A DNA stretch of 37,593 nucleotides, taken from positions 1 to 37,593 of IMG/VR virus record IMGVR_UViG_3300037246_000673; one strand, given 5' to 3'. The DNA is from a virus. Position numbers and translations under genes: made by a program. This document shows, in pieces, positions 1-8,743 of the stretch. The notes under the pieces are model-generated. The model saw nothing but the letters and a program-made list of their open reading frames with translations, was not told the origin of the DNA and did no database searches. The stretch's first letter is position 1. Every line of letters starts with the position of its first letter.

Positions 1-2
1 AG

Positions 3-812
3 ATGAGTAAACAAGTTGATCACACAGGTGATAGAGTTGTCTTCGATATTGAAGTGTCACCCGCTGAGTACTGGCTGTGGAAGGGAGGGTACGGCATCAA
101 CGTACCAACAGCCAACCTGATAAAGGAACCGGCGGTGATCTGTATCTCGTACCAGTGGGAGGGGGAGACAGAGATCCACCACCTACAGTGGGACTCTAAG
201 CAGAATGATAAGGCGATGCTGAAGAAGTTCATCCCTATCATGCAGCAGGCGGGTACCATCATTGGGCACAACAGTGACAACTTCGATATTAAATGGCTTA
301 GAACCAGATGCCTTTTCCACAGGCTACCTTGTCCTCCTGAGTTCATCACGATAGATACGTGGAAGCAAGCGAAGAAGTATTTTCGTTTCCAAGGAAACGG
401 CCTAAAATACATTGCCCGCTTCCTCGGCCTCGAAGGTAAGATAGAGACAGGAGAGAACGCTAAGTTGTGGCAGGAGGTGGTGTACAAGAAGAGTGCCAAA
501 GCTATGAAGGAAATGTTGCGGTACTGTGACAGGGATGTCGATCAGACCATGAAGGTCTATGAAGCCTTCCTGCCTTATACGCTGACCGTCGGCCACGTAG
601 GCAACAACATGACGGACTGCCCGCATTGTGGTGGGAAGAACACTAAGTGGGAGAAGGATCGAACTACACAGAAGGGCGGCAGTCACACGCAGTTCCGCTG
701 CCATACCCCGAAGAAGAACGGAAAGGGTATCTGTGGGAAGTACGCAACGGTTGCGTCTTCTAAGTGGTACAATGAAACCCCTATTAAGAAGCAACGAGGT
801 AAGAGCAATTGA
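3..812 (+). CDS. DnaQ/RNase H-fold 3'-5' exonuclease with C-terminal zinc-ribbon-like tail
   Basis: A 269-aa protein with the three exonuclease motifs of the DEDD superfamily in order: Exo I as FDIEVSP (D15, E17), Exo II as GHNSDNFD (residues 88-95) and Exo III as YCDRD (Y174 to D178, the YxxxD form). These acidic residues normally bind the two metals that cleave nucleotides from a 3' end. Residues about 206-244 add CPHC plus two further cysteines (C233, C244), a probable four-cysteine zinc site for nucleic-acid binding. The family role is proofreading or nucleic-acid degradation; in a phage it could support replication or host DNA turnover. The ATG is at base 3, so its ribosome site lies outside the window. 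The stop is 14 bases before the next likely start. The fold is clear; the exact substrate is inferred. Confidence 0.82.
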   Translation: MSKQVDHTGDRVVFDIEVSPAEYWLWKGGYGINVPTANLIKEPAVICISYQWEGETEIHHLQWDSKQNDKAMLKKFIPIMQQAGTIIGHNSDNFDIKWLRTRCLFHRLPCPPEFITIDTWKQAKKYFRFQGNGLKYIARFLGLEGKIETGENAKLWQEVVYKKSAKAMKEMLRYCDRDVDQTMKVYEAFLPYTLTVGHVGNNMTDCPHCGGKNTKWEKDRTTQKGGSHTQFRCHTPKKNGKGICGKYATVASSKWYNETPIKKQRGKSN

Positions 813-826
813 GAGAGGAGGTGTCG

Positions 827-1246
827 ATGAGAGTTTACCTATGTGGACCGATGGCTGGGTGTACAGATGAGGAGGCAGGTGGGTGGCGCAAGGCCGCAAC
901 TCTGCACCTCAACGGCTATGGTATCACGACCCTGGATCCTATGGATCGTGACTACAGGTACACAGCTTATGGGGATGACCCCACTAGCGTACTACCCCAG
1001 CTGGTAGAGGAAGACAAGATCGATATCGAGATGTCGGACGTGGTGCTTGTCAACTTCACTAAGCCCAGCACTGGCACAGCTATGGAGATCATCCTAGCGT
1101 GGCAGAAGCAGAAGCGTGTGATCGTTGTGAACCCGAACGGGTTGCAGCTATCGCCTTGGATCCACTACCATAGTCATGAGATCTACGACAACATGTATGA
1201 TGCGTACGATCACATCGTGACCTTCAACCACCGGATCAGGAAATGA
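827..1246 (+). CDS. Nucleoside 2-deoxyribosyltransferase-like protein
   Basis: A 139-aa Rossmann-like protein opening with RVYLCGPMAG, the nucleotide-binding start of the nucleoside 2-deoxyribosyltransferase family. It continues with DIEMSDVVLVNF (residues 66-77) and STGTAMEIILAW (81-92); E87 is in the position of the catalytic glutamate. The family transfers deoxyribose between bases or hydrolyses (deoxy)nucleoside monophosphates. In phages it occurs with nucleotide-salvage or base-modification genes. I chose the ATG at 827 because AGGAGGT sits at 816-822; an in-frame TTG at 809 has no ribosome site. It overlaps the next gene by ATGA. Its neighbours (DUF3310, deaminase) fit a nucleotide-pool module. 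Glycosidase rather than transferase activity is equally possible. Confidence 0.78.
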   Translation: MRVYLCGPMAGCTDEEAGGWRKAATLHLNGYGITTLDPMDRDYRYTAYGDDPTSVLPQLVEEDKIDIEMSDVVLVNFTKPSTGTAMEIILAWQKQKRVIVVNPNGLQLSPWIHYHSHEIYDNMYDAYDHIVTFNHRIRK

Positions 1247-1563
1247 GTAACTGGCGTGAATGGTTCGTACCACCTGATGGTGAGCAGCACTCCGACATGC
1301 AGCTCAACGATCAGGTACGAACTGAGTCAGGCGCGGGCCACAGGGGGGAGGATAGCACGTTACCTCCCCCTGCCGGTCAGCCCCGATGTGTGACATGCCG
1401 CAAGGATATGGACTACAGGGATGGTATGTACATCATGATCGGTGGGGACTGGAGATTACACATCTCCTGCTTCAATGATCAAATAGAAAGGCACTACAAG
1501 GATGGAGAGGTGATCGACCTTACCACCGGACAGATAATAAATATTGAAGTAGTAAGCAAATAA
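1243..1563 (+). CDS. Small Cys/His protein, unknown function
   Basis: A 106-aa protein I do not recognise. Residues 49-76 contain CxxC and HxxC (C49, C52, H73, C76) with 20 residues between the pairs, a likely single zinc site resembling half of a LIM or treble-clef module. The N-terminal 45 residues are polar and probably disordered. The start codon overlaps the upstream stop (ATGA), so it is probably translationally coupled; there is only a weak AGGA before it. It ends 12 bases before a promoter that restarts transcription for the next gene. Confidence 0.65.
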   Translation: MSNWREWFVPPDGEQHSDMQLNDQVRTESGAGHRGEDSTLPPPAGQPRCVTCRKDMDYRDGMYIMIGGDWRLHISCFNDQIERHYKDGEVIDLTTGQIINIEVVSK

Positions 1564-1575
1564 TGGCCGAAAAGG

Positions 1576-1604
1576 TTGCAATCGTTTGAGAAAAAAGCTA
1601 TAAT
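1576..1604 (+). promoter_or_regulatory. Sigma70-type promoter upstream of the DUF3310 gene
   Basis: TTGCAA at 1576-1581 and TATAAT at 1599-1604 with exactly 17 bases between them. The predicted start of transcription is around 1611, immediately upstream of or at the AAGGAG ribosome site (1611-1616) of the gene beginning at 1623, so the leader is very short. The same TTGCA(A/C)-N17-TATAAT architecture recurs on the minus strand at 16086-16114 and 29880-29908, which supports a real promoter class. Confidence 0.78.
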
Positions 1605-1622
1605 TGAACCAAGGAGAAAGAC

Positions 1623-2012
1623 ATGACAGACATGGTGAACAGCCCCGCACACTACAACCAGAGCAACATCGAATGTATCGACGCTATACGTGCAGCCCTA
1701 GGAGAGGAAGGCTTCGTAGCCTACTGCCGAGGCAACGCTATCAAGTACAACTGGAGAGCAGGCCACAAAGTCAGCACGACAGGCAGTACCGACAGCGGTA
1801 AGGAAGACCTTCAGAAGGCTGCGTGGTACAGCCGCATGGCCTCAGGGGATGACCCTCGCTACAGGCCCTCGGCTCCTAACCTTGCACCTGTCCACGGCGT
1901 AGTATGGTCATCCGGATCAGATGGGTACGTACCTCCGGAATGCGACACGGAGTCGGAGGAGTTCAGGGCCGTCCGCGCTCGTGTCCACTATGGTGATGGG
2001 ACCACCGACTGA
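1623..2012 (+). CDS. DUF3310-domain protein (related to the domain in T7 gp1.7)
   Basis: A 129-aa protein whose first 70 residues carry the DUF3310 pattern: MVNSPAHYN, IECIDAI, CRGNAIKYNWRAGHK and EDLQKAAWY. The domain is common in phages; T7 gp1.7, a nucleotide kinase, contains it, so a role in nucleotide phosphorylation or sensing is possible but not proven for stand-alone copies. Residues 75-129 are a polar tail of unknown role. It is the first gene after the 1576-1604 promoter, has AAGGAG at 1611-1616, and overlaps the deaminase gene at TGATG. Its place between deoxyribosyltransferase-like and deaminase genes fits a deoxynucleotide module. Confidence 0.85.
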   Translation: MTDMVNSPAHYNQSNIECIDAIRAALGEEGFVAYCRGNAIKYNWRAGHKVSTTGSTDSGKEDLQKAAWYSRMASGDDPRYRPSAPNLAPVHGVVWSSGSDGYVPPECDTESEEFRAVRARVHYGDGTTD

Positions 2013-2497
2013 TGACATACGACCGTAGCCTCAGCCTCGCACGATGGGACGCCTTCTTCATGGAGATGGCGTACCTCGTTGCGTCCAAGTCTAAAGATAG
2101 GTCGGTGAAGGTAGGGGCAGTAGCAGTGGGTGAGGGCAACACCATGCTGTCGATGGGGTACAATGGCTTCGTCCGGTTCGCAGATGATGATGATGATGAG
2201 CGACACGAGCGCCCTGAGAAGTACAACTGGACTGCTCACGCTGAGCTGAATGTGGTATGCAACGCAGCCCGCATTGGTATCAGCCTGCTCCGTTCCACTC
2301 TGTACGTCACGTCACACCCCTGCATCGAGTGTGCAAAGGCCATCGTGCAGGCAGGGATTGAGGAGGTAGTCATACCTTCCAAGTTGGACGATGCGTTCTG
2401 GCAGCACGGTAGGTGGGGAGAATGGGAAGACAACTTCAAGAAGGCTAGAGAGATCATGACGGAAGCAAACATAAGGATCATAGATCATGTCATTTGA
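2012..2497 (+). CDS. dCMP deaminase-family protein
   Basis: A 161-aa zinc-dependent cytidine/deoxycytidylate deaminase. It has the HAE motif at 76-78 (zinc ligand and proton-shuttling glutamate) and PCIEC at 103-107 (the two zinc cysteines), in a fold of normal family length. The likely reaction is dCMP to dUMP, feeding dTMP or a modified pyrimidine. A run of six aspartates at residues 58-63 lies in the loop before the active site, where other family members have variable insertions. The start overlaps the DUF3310 stop (TGATG). The gene overlaps the downstream glycosyltransferase gene by 11 bases. Confidence 0.88.
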   Translation: MTYDRSLSLARWDAFFMEMAYLVASKSKDRSVKVGAVAVGEGNTMLSMGYNGFVRFADDDDDERHERPEKYNWTAHAELNVVCNAARIGISLLRSTLYVTSHPCIECAKAIVQAGIEEVVIPSKLDDAFWQHGRWGEWEDNFKKAREIMTEANIRIIDHVI

Positions 2498-5400
2498 CCA
2501 GCAAGGTAACTGGATAGGCAAGACGCAGGAAGAGCTAGATGGTTTCGAGGATATCCTCAACCAAGATACATACGAGGTGCCGAAGGAACTGCAAGCGCAG
2601 TTCAATGCACTAGGGATGCAGGTGCTGGAAGGCAATAGCGCTCTAGTTAAGTCCAACAAGAGCACCTCTGCTTCCTTCTTGAACCTCCTATCCAAGGGCG
2701 TGAAGCCAGTGGACATCATCATCCCTGTATATGGAGGGCTGCATGTCCTGATGGACTGCCTCAACTCCATTCAGGCTAGAACCCTATGGCCTCACAAGAT
2801 AATCTTAGTAGACGACTGCTCACCTGATAAAGCTACCCAGAAGTTTCTAACTACCTGGGCCGAGGCCAACCCAGAGCATACCGTCCTGTTCAATAAGAAG
2901 AACCGAGGCTTTGCAGCCACAGTAAATCGTGGTATAGAACACGGAGATGGGGCTTATCTTTGCATCCTTAATTCGGATGTGATTGTCACCCCTGGCTGGA
3001 TGTACAAGCAGATCATGGCGCTTGAGGCTAACCCCCTGAACAAGATCGTCAACCCTTGCACCAACAACACGGCCGAGATCGCTATCCCTATGCAAGAGGG
3101 CTACGACTACAACGATATGAACCGGGCATTCGAGAAGCTGTCTTCTCATGCGTACCCGGAGATCATGCCTACAGGGTTCTGCTTTACTATGGAACGTTCT
3201 CTCATTGATGAGATCGGCAGCTTCGATGAAGGGTACGGCTCCTATGGAGAAGAGACAGACTTCTGGATGCGCTGCATCACGCGTATCACCAATGGGCAGG
3301 TGTCTAATTGGCGGGCTGTGCTTGCTGACGATACCTACATCTTCCACGAGAGAGGCACATCGTTCAGCGTCTTGGGTGCTGAGGAACATATGGCTTTTCG
3401 TAAGGCAGGGTCAGCTAGGTTCCATAGCATCTGGCCGGGGTTCAAGGCCCTCTTTCGTACCTACAACTTCAAAAAGAGTCTTGCTACTTTGAGGTCTCCT
3501 ATCGGAATAGACCTTATCAAGAAAGAGAAGCCTCGGTATAAGATATGCTTCGTGGTCTTCAGCACAGAGAACTGCGGCGGCATGAAGGTAATAGCTGACA
3601 TAGTTAATTACCTCAATGAGGTAGGGGTAGAGGCTAAAGTAGCACACATCAAACGCGAGACGGAGATGGTGAAGAACGTTTTGCCCTCGCTGCACAGTGA
3701 GCCTATCGTATTCGATGGATTCTCTGACTTCGTTAGCACCTTCACACAGAGGGTGTTCAGCGACGGTATCGTGGTAGCAGGCACAGGTGAGCTGATGTCG
3801 GCAATCGCCGCAGTCACTATGGGTGAGCCTAAGCTTACCTCTCTCCACTTCTCTCAGAGCGACGACGTGGCTATCGCTCCAACGAAGGATCTGCAGAAGA
3901 CTATCGCTTCGGCAAACAGACTGGCTGGCTACACCATTACCAACAGCAAGTGGACAGCAGCTAAGATGGCTAAGAAGCACAAGGTTAGCGGTAGCGTATC
4001 GGTCGGGTACGACAACCTCATGTTCTTCCCTCGTGGTAGGGACAAGGGTGACGATAGACCTACATTGCTGGTGTCTCTAGGCAACAAAGTCTATCCCTTC
4101 AAGGGGCACGCCCGAGGCGTGGATATGTGCGAACACCTATACAATATGTGTAAAGAGAATAAGAAGGAGATCCGTATCCTAGCCAACGGTGTGGATGCAG
4201 TGCAGGGTGCTGAGTTCATCATAGGGCTGGGTGTGTTGAGTCAGTCTAGGTTCTCCACTGTACTAGGGACAGAGGTAGACGTGTATTGTGACCCTGCCCA
4301 CAACCATAGCTATGGGCTACCTACCCTTGAGGCAATGGCTTCGGGTGTTGTACCTGTGTGCTGGAACAACAAGGGTGTAGCTGAGTACGCCACCCATGAC
4401 CTAGATGCCATCATCCTAAACAACAAGACGGCGCCCGAGGTCATGGCTGAGCGTATCTACAACCTCCTCTTCAACGAACCTAAGAGGATGGAGCAGCTTA
4501 GGACTGCGGGGTTGAAGACAGCATCGAAGCTACCGAGAGCAGATGGAGTACTAGAGTTTGTAGAACTCCTAGAGAATACACTCGACCTCAAGTTTGAGCC
4601 TAAGAACATCGCAGTCATTACGCCTCACCTCCGCAAGTACGGTGGGCCTACTACCATACTAGACACAGCTAACCTACTGCAAGAGGCAGGCCACAAAGTT
4701 GCGCTATATACCATCTACCCTGACATAGATCCGGCCATCCAGAAGATGAGTAAGGTACCTATCAGGGTGGACTGGAAGAACATCCCGCCTTGTGACATGT
4801 TGATCTCCAACTCAGACAACCCTCACAACGATATGTTCTTAGAGATGGCACACATCAAGAAGAAGGTGATGCTCAAGCTGTCCCACAACGAAAGGTTCAA
4901 GGAGTTGGAAGCCAACTCACTCAACCTAGAGTGGGATGCTATAGCTACCAGCACCGACTGGTTGCAGAAGGCATGCAATGCAGTAACGGAAGGTTGGGAC
5001 TACAGCACAGGCCACAACGCCAAGCGCGTAGGCTGGTACCACTACGGCCACTCACTGTTCAGTCAGAACACTCACCGAAGGCCCTACGGTAACAACAAGG
5101 TAGGGATAACCATAGGAACCTTGATCCACCAGCATCCTCTCAAGGGTACTAACGAGGCTCTTGTTGTCATGGAATCCCTGCTCAAGAAGTACCCCGGTGC
5201 GATTCGTATGGTGGGTGTAGGTGAGGTCCCTGGCTTTGAGAAGACTAAGCCTCCGTGGTTAAACTACGTAGCCGGTGTCTCTAGAGAAGATATGGCTGGT
5301 GTGATGTCACAGGTAGACATTTGGTTGGTGGCATCCCACACCGAAGGGCTGGGCCGCATGACCCTAGAGGCTATGTCTAGTGGGTGCGCCATCGTATCCA

Positions 5401-5615
5401 CGGACACACAGGCTGAGTTCCTCAAGGATGGACAGAACTGCATGCTTGCTAAGGTAGGAGATGTTCAGGGCTTGACTGACTGCTGTGATAGGCTGTTCAA
5501 TGCTGAGGCACTGAAGGCCGATCTGGTAAAGAATGGGCTAGCGACAGCCACGCAGGCAGCTGACCCGACAGACTATATCGCTAACTGGAACAAGATCATA
5601 GGAGATTTGTTTTGA
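2487..5615 (+). CDS. Trimodular glycosyltransferase (GT2 + two GT4-like domains)
   Basis: A 1042-aa protein with three consecutive glycosyltransferase domains. Residues about 74-310 are GT-A/GT2: [10 protein letters not shown], the LVDDCS acidic pair (109-110), LNSD (161-164) and EETDFW (255-260). Residues about 351-700 are GT-B/GT4-like: an N-terminal [13 protein letters not shown] loop and the donor-site signature [14 protein letters not shown] (607-620). Residues about 706-1042 are a second GT4-like unit: [11 protein letters not shown] (716-726) and [16 protein letters not shown] (951-966). The enzyme could add two or three sugars in sequence. Acceptor and donor sugars cannot be read. Candidates are virion proteins, a host surface glycan, or modified phage DNA. 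AAGGA lies 10 bases before the ATG. Three sugar-transfer modules on one chain is notable for a phage. Confidence 0.88.
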   Translation: MSFDQQGNWIGKTQEELDGFEDILNQDTYEVPKELQAQFNALGMQVLEGNSALVKSNKSTSASFLNLLSKGVKPVDIIIPVYGGLHVLMDCLNSIQARTLWPHKIILVDDCSPDKATQKFLTTWAEANPEHTVLFNKKNRGFAATVNRGIEHGDGAYLCILNSDVIVTPGWMYKQIMALEANPLNKIVNPCTNNTAEIAIPMQEGYDYNDMNRAFEKLSSHAYPEIMPTGFCFTMERSLIDEIGSFDEGYGSYGEETDFWMRCITRITNGQVSNWRAVLADDTYIFHERGTSFSVLGAEEHMAFRKAGSARFHSIWPGFKALFRTYNFKKSLATLRSPIGIDLIKKEKPRYKICFVVFSTENCGGMKVIADIVNYLNEVGVEAKVAHIKRETEMVKNVLPSLHSEPIVFDGFSDFVSTFTQRVFSDGIVVAGTGELMSAIAAVTMGEPKLTSLHFSQSDDVAIAPTKDLQKTIASANRLAGYTITNSKWTAAKMAKKHKVSGSVSVGYDNLMFFPRGRDKGDDRPTLLVSLGNKVYPFKGHARGVDMCEHLYNMCKENKKEIRILANGVDAVQGAEFIIGLGVLSQSRFSTVLGTEVDVYCDPAHNHSYGLPTLEAMASGVVPVCWNNKGVAEYATHDLDAIILNNKTAPEVMAERIYNLLFNEPKRMEQLRTAGLKTASKLPRADGVLEFVELLENTLDLKFEPKNIAVITPHLRKYGGPTTILDTANLLQEAGHKVALYTIYPDIDPAIQKMSKVPIRVDWKNIPPCDMLISNSDNPHNDMFLEMAHIKKKVMLKLSHNERFKELEANSLNLEWDAIATSTDWLQKACNAVTEGWDYSTGHNAKRVGWYHYGHSLFSQNTHRRPYGNNKVGITIGTLIHQHPLKGTNEALVVMESLLKKYPGAIRMVGVGEVPGFEKTKPPWLNYVAGVSREDMAGVMSQVDIWLVASHTEGLGRMTLEAMSSGCAIVSTDTQAEFLKDGQNCMLAKVGDVQGLTDCCDRLFNAEALKADLVKNGLATATQAADPTDYIANWNKIIGDLF

Positions 5616-5779
5616 AGAGAGATGAAGCTTTTGATAAGCTGGTAGCTGCAGTAGAGACAGCAGGTACCGCTCAGTTCGATAACGTAGACGATGCCTTCAA
5701 CGTGGCAGCTCAGGCTCTTAACTACATCATGGACAACATCGAGGTGCAAGATGGACAAGAGAGTACAGACACTGATTGA
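5612..5779 (+). CDS. Small acidic helical protein, TTG start
   Basis: A 55-aa reading frame starting at TTG (5612), overlapping the upstream stop as TTGA, with AGGAGA seven to eight bases upstream inside the end of the 1042-aa gene. It translates to a soluble, acidic, probably helical protein rich in Ala, Asp and Glu, with no cysteines. It fills an otherwise unexplained 135-base gap and overlaps the next gene start at 5751, consistent with tight packing here. I do not recognise it. The ribosome site, overlap geometry and absence of an alternative are the support; the rare start codon lowers confidence. Confidence 0.55.
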   Translation: MKRDEAFDKLVAAVETAGTAQFDNVDDAFNVAAQALNYIMDNIEVQDGQESTDTD

Positions 5780-5945
5780 TAGCGTACTTTGGGCACACAC
5801 CCCTGCTTGGTACTGGAAAGAGGATGTCGCTGATCCGTCGCTGCCTTGGTGCTGTGGGTGTGAGGGAACCGTGTTGCATGAGGATTGCCCGGTAGTAGCG
5901 GCAGCAAAGGAGCTAGAAGATGACGACAAGAGCGATAGCAGTTAG
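5751..5945 (+). CDS. Small CxxC/HxxC protein
   Basis: A 64-aa protein with a probable zinc site: C34, C37, H43 and C46 (CxxC-5-HxxC), plus an extra C35, followed by an acidic Ser/Asp tail. GAGGTG lies at 5741-5746, four bases before the ATG at 5751; an upstream in-frame ATG at 5691 lies inside the preceding gene and has no ribosome site. It overlaps the next glycosyltransferase gene by 26 bases. It is one of several tiny Cys/His proteins between the glycosyltransferase genes. Function unknown. Confidence 0.65.
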   Translation: MDKRVQTLIDSVLWAHTPAWYWKEDVADPSLPWCCGCEGTVLHEDCPVVAAAKELEDDDKSDSS

Positions 5946-6666
5946 CACATACAATAGGGCAGGGCATATAAGTGAGGTGCTTGAGGGCATCCTATCTACT
6001 ATGCCCAACGAGACAGATGTGTTCGTGTGCGACGATGGATCTGCTGATGGAACTATCAACGAGGTGCTAGAGTTCCCTAACGTCCAGCTGTATAGCGCGG
6101 TAAACATGGGGGTGGGTGTCAACAAGACACGGTGCCTGTACTTCCTGAAGAACTACCACTTCAGCTGCCTACTTGAGGATGATCTTGTGCCTACAGAGCC
6201 GCACTGGTTTGAGACATACGAGACAGCTTCCAAGCTGATGGATGTCCACCACTTCTGCCGTGTGCAGGGCAAGGAGATCCCTGAGACTATGCCTTCATTC
6301 ACGGAGTACATGCAGAAGACAATGAACGCCACCCCTATCTATTCGGCCTCTCCAAGAGGTGACCTAACCTTCATAACGAGGCGCGTTATCACTGAGGTAG
6401 GTGGCCTCAACCCTCTGTTCCAGGGCGTAGGCTACGCTCATGGTGAGTGGTCAGCGCGGGTGGCTAAGGCAGGGCTTATCTCTCACCCCCTCCACTGGAT
6501 TGATATCGCCGAGGCGAGCGACAAGTTCAAGCAGGTAGGAGACACGGAAGGTGGGCGCTGGGAAGACGATCCTATTGAGATCAAGAAGCAGATGCAGTAC
6601 AACAAGAGAGTCCTACGCAACCTGAATACACAGGACTACATCCACAGCCCCTTGAGGATCGTCTGA
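5920..6666 (+). CDS. GT2-like (GT-A fold) glycosyltransferase
   Basis: A 248-aa protein with a GT-A start: AIAVSTYNRAGHISEVL, then VCDDGSADGT (D38, D39) for nucleotide-sugar binding, and LLEDDL (E86, D87, D88) in the place of the metal-binding DxD. Length and motif order are those of single-domain GT2 enzymes. AAAGGAG sits at 5906-5912, seven bases upstream. It joins the next gene at TGATGG. It probably adds one sugar to a product made with the neighbouring transferases; donor and acceptor are unknown. Confidence 0.82.
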   Translation: MTTRAIAVSTYNRAGHISEVLEGILSTMPNETDVFVCDDGSADGTINEVLEFPNVQLYSAVNMGVGVNKTRCLYFLKNYHFSCLLEDDLVPTEPHWFETYETASKLMDVHHFCRVQGKEIPETMPSFTEYMQKTMNATPIYSASPRGDLTFITRRVITEVGGLNPLFQGVGYAHGEWSARVAKAGLISHPLHWIDIAEASDKFKQVGDTEGGRWEDDPIEIKKQMQYNKRVLRNLNTQDYIHSPLRIV

Positions 6667-7583
6667 TGGCCAACATCATCCTAGGGCGCAGGCTGATGCT
6701 GGACAAGCGAAACAACCATATTGTCTCCTACGCTGACAGCACAGAGAGGGCGCTCCTAGACCTCGGTCACGCGGTAACCCTTATGGGAGAGGGGTACCCT
6801 TCTGAAACTCTAGACGAGCTGCCCGGTGGTGTAAGGGCACACGCAGACTTCTTTCTCGACCTCGACTGTGGGCGTAACAAGCAAGGTGACCTAGCCTTCC
6901 AGACCGAGAAGCCTTTCCTCCCTTCAGCCGTGAGATACATAGACACCCACGGCCACCCCAGCCTGCACAAGAGACAGGCTGAGTTCTACGACCATGTGTT
7001 TTTTGCTGTATGGGATAGGCGAGACCTATTTGCTAAGCACCCTTCGGCCCACTGGTGTCCTAACGCTAGCGATGCCAAGTACTTCGACAAGATGATTAAG
7101 CCTGAGGCCCACGGGTCTCGTCCTTTTGACGTAGGCTTCTTCGGTAGTAAGGGAGGGATAGACAGGGCTGATATCCTCAAGGAGATTTGTGAACGCCACT
7201 GCTGGGCAGTTGACATCCGGGACATTGGGAAGAACCGCAGCCGCTGGCCTGCCACAGCTGAGGCTATGGCCCAGTGCAAGGTGCTGTTCAACAAGGGACA
7301 GAAGCACGACGGACCCAACCAGCGAGTGATAGAGTCCATGTTAATGGGCCGTCCCTTGGTGAGTGACAGGGACGATCGGGATGGTATGTCTAAGCTGTTT
7401 GAGATAGGAGAGCACTACCTTAGCTACGATTCAACCACCGAGCTGGCAGACAACCTGGGCTGGTGCCTACGTGAGCCGTCCTTGGCTGCATCTATGGCTG
7501 ACAGAGCATTCAACTTGGCGCTAGAGAAGCACCAAGTCAAACACAGAGTAGAACAGATACTGGAGGTGTGTGGTGTCAAGTGA
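6666..7583 (+). CDS. CgeB-like / GT-B glycosyltransferase
   Basis: A 305-aa protein of the YkvP/CgeB type. It has an N-terminal Rossmann-like half, a linker FDVGFFGSKG (about 154-163), then a C-terminal donor site with LFNKGQKHDGPNQRVIE (about 207-223) and MGRPLVSD (227-234). In this family the C-terminal asparagine/arginine/glutamate cluster contacts the nucleotide-sugar. The start overlaps the previous stop (TGATG). The gene is co-oriented with the other transferases, supporting one glycan pathway. An early phage CgeB-like gene could also act on host surface glycans. Substrate not determinable. Confidence 0.75.
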   Translation: MANIILGRRLMLDKRNNHIVSYADSTERALLDLGHAVTLMGEGYPSETLDELPGGVRAHADFFLDLDCGRNKQGDLAFQTEKPFLPSAVRYIDTHGHPSLHKRQAEFYDHVFFAVWDRRDLFAKHPSAHWCPNASDAKYFDKMIKPEAHGSRPFDVGFFGSKGGIDRADILKEICERHCWAVDIRDIGKNRSRWPATAEAMAQCKVLFNKGQKHDGPNQRVIESMLMGRPLVSDRDDRDGMSKLFEIGEHYLSYDSTTELADNLGWCLREPSLAASMADRAFNLALEKHQVKHRVEQILEVCGVK

Positions 7584-7815
7584 ACGATGCGATATGGGGC
7601 TCCCTGAGTTCGGTTTGGAATGTCTGCGTCCTAAAGGACACTTTAGTCATACTTGTCCTTGCTTCTCCATTTATAGAGATCCAACGGCAACCTTCTTTGG
7701 TATGGGAGTTTACATAGATCATAACAGTAGTGGGATGTTCGACTGTGAGACATGGTTGGTTGATGATGAGTTTCCTGATGACATTATACTGGAGGTGATA
7801 GATGTCAAAGATTGA
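7573..7815 (+). CDS. Small Cys/His-rich protein, GTG start
   Basis: An 80-aa protein with C-x10-C and then GHxxHTCPC in its first 30 residues. The LECLRPKGHFSH stretch recalls the short C-LP-GH-x-x-H zinc-binding motif found in many small phage and bacterial proteins. GGAGG at 7562-7566 best fits a GTG at 7573; a GTG one codon earlier (7570) is possible. It overlaps both neighbours (end of the CgeB-like gene, start of the next transferase). The second half is acidic. Unknown function; base composition is somewhat richer in A+T than its neighbours. Confidence 0.62.
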   Translation: MSSERCDMGLPEFGLECLRPKGHFSHTCPCFSIYRDPTATFFGMGVYIDHNSSGMFDCETWLVDDEFPDDIILEVIDVKD

Positions 7816-8563
7816 AGGGCTGACCCCTACCATTCTGGTGATGAACGATCAGTACTGGCTTCCTTACGCCTTGGAGTCTCTCCGAGGTAGGTTCCACCGC
7901 TACGTGATCTACGATGCAGGCTCCGAGGATGGCACAGAGAACATCATCGACTGGTTCGTGGAGACAGAGGATGCCGAGTTCTTCGTCCGCAAGCTGCCGT
8001 TCGCTGTGCCTGATATCCAAGGGTGCTACCGCAACTCCATGCTAGTGGAGGCAGAGACAGATTGGACGTTCATGGTGGATGCGGACGAGGTGTATCACCC
8101 TGACAGCTTGGACAACATGATCGAGAGGATCACTCCTAAAACCGATCATAGTCGCATAGGAGTTATGATAGAGAAAACCCTGTACGGGGTAGTTAGGCGC
8201 ACTGAGATGGCTACGAACTTGCTCCACCGCTATTCAGAAGTACGCACACACCACCGCATGTACCGCCGCGGCGCGTACTTCACAGGTACCCACCCAGGAG
8301 AAGCACCTTGTCCTAAGCAGAACAAAAACAACGAGTTTCACATGGACAATGTGATGTGCTGGCACTTCCACAACGCTCTACGTTCGCCCTTGGAGGGGTC
8401 GGTACCGAAGAGGCTAGATCGAAAGTCACAAGGCACGTACCACCCAGGAGAGCTTGAGCCTTTCGATCTGTTGGAGGAACTGCCTATCTTGCGGGAGCCG
8501 ATCAACAACTTCCCAGTTAGCCCTGACTTGGAGAGGTTGCAGCATGTCGCTCGTAAAATGTAA
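7802..8563 (+). CDS. GT-A-fold glycosyltransferase with DxD motif
   Basis: A 253-aa protein with VIYDAGSEDGT (35-45), a GT2-type nucleotide-binding loop, and MVDADE (91-96), a textbook DxD metal site (D93, D95). The C-terminal half has a His-rich stretch, MCWHFHN, that could form part of the acceptor pocket. GGAGGTG lies five bases before the ATG, inside the preceding small gene. It is the last transferase of the block. Its sequence differs from the other two GT2 domains, so it probably performs a distinct step rather than being a recent duplicate. Confidence 0.8.
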   Translation: MSKIEGLTPTILVMNDQYWLPYALESLRGRFHRYVIYDAGSEDGTENIIDWFVETEDAEFFVRKLPFAVPDIQGCYRNSMLVEAETDWTFMVDADEVYHPDSLDNMIERITPKTDHSRIGVMIEKTLYGVVRRTEMATNLLHRYSEVRTHHRMYRRGAYFTGTHPGEAPCPKQNKNNEFHMDNVMCWHFHNALRSPLEGSVPKRLDRKSQGTYHPGELEPFDLLEELPILREPINNFPVSPDLERLQHVARKM

Positions 8564-8741
8564 GTGCGGCAGGTACACCCAGAATGGGTTCCTCTGCACT
8601 AACTGTCAGAAGGACGCCTCGATCGACACATCCTACTATGAACCTGATGTCGTAGAGGATGAAGAGGAACTCGATGAGCTAGGGTTCACTATCATTGATA
8701 CCCTGGAAGGGTACGATGATGAAGAGGAAGACGAAGACTAA
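8544..8741 (+). CDS. Small zinc-ribbon protein with acidic tail
   Basis: A 65-aa protein with C6, C8, C18 and C21 (CKC...CTNC), a short zinc ribbon, followed by about 35 residues dominated by Asp and Glu. GGAGAGG at 8530-8536 is correctly spaced for the ATG at 8544. It overlaps the transferase upstream by 20 bases and is the last gene of the plus-strand run. An acidic tail on a zinc ribbon could be a protein-binding or DNA-mimic element, but this is a guess. Confidence 0.65.
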   Translation: MSLVKCKCGRYTQNGFLCTNCQKDASIDTSYYEPDVVEDEEELDELGFTIIDTLEGYDDEEEDED

Positions 8742-8743
8742 CC

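Noticed and set aside
402-899. Minus-strand frame of 165 codons opposite the exonuclease gene
   Set aside because: It lies antisense to a gene with clear catalytic motifs and has no ribosome site or recognisable domain.
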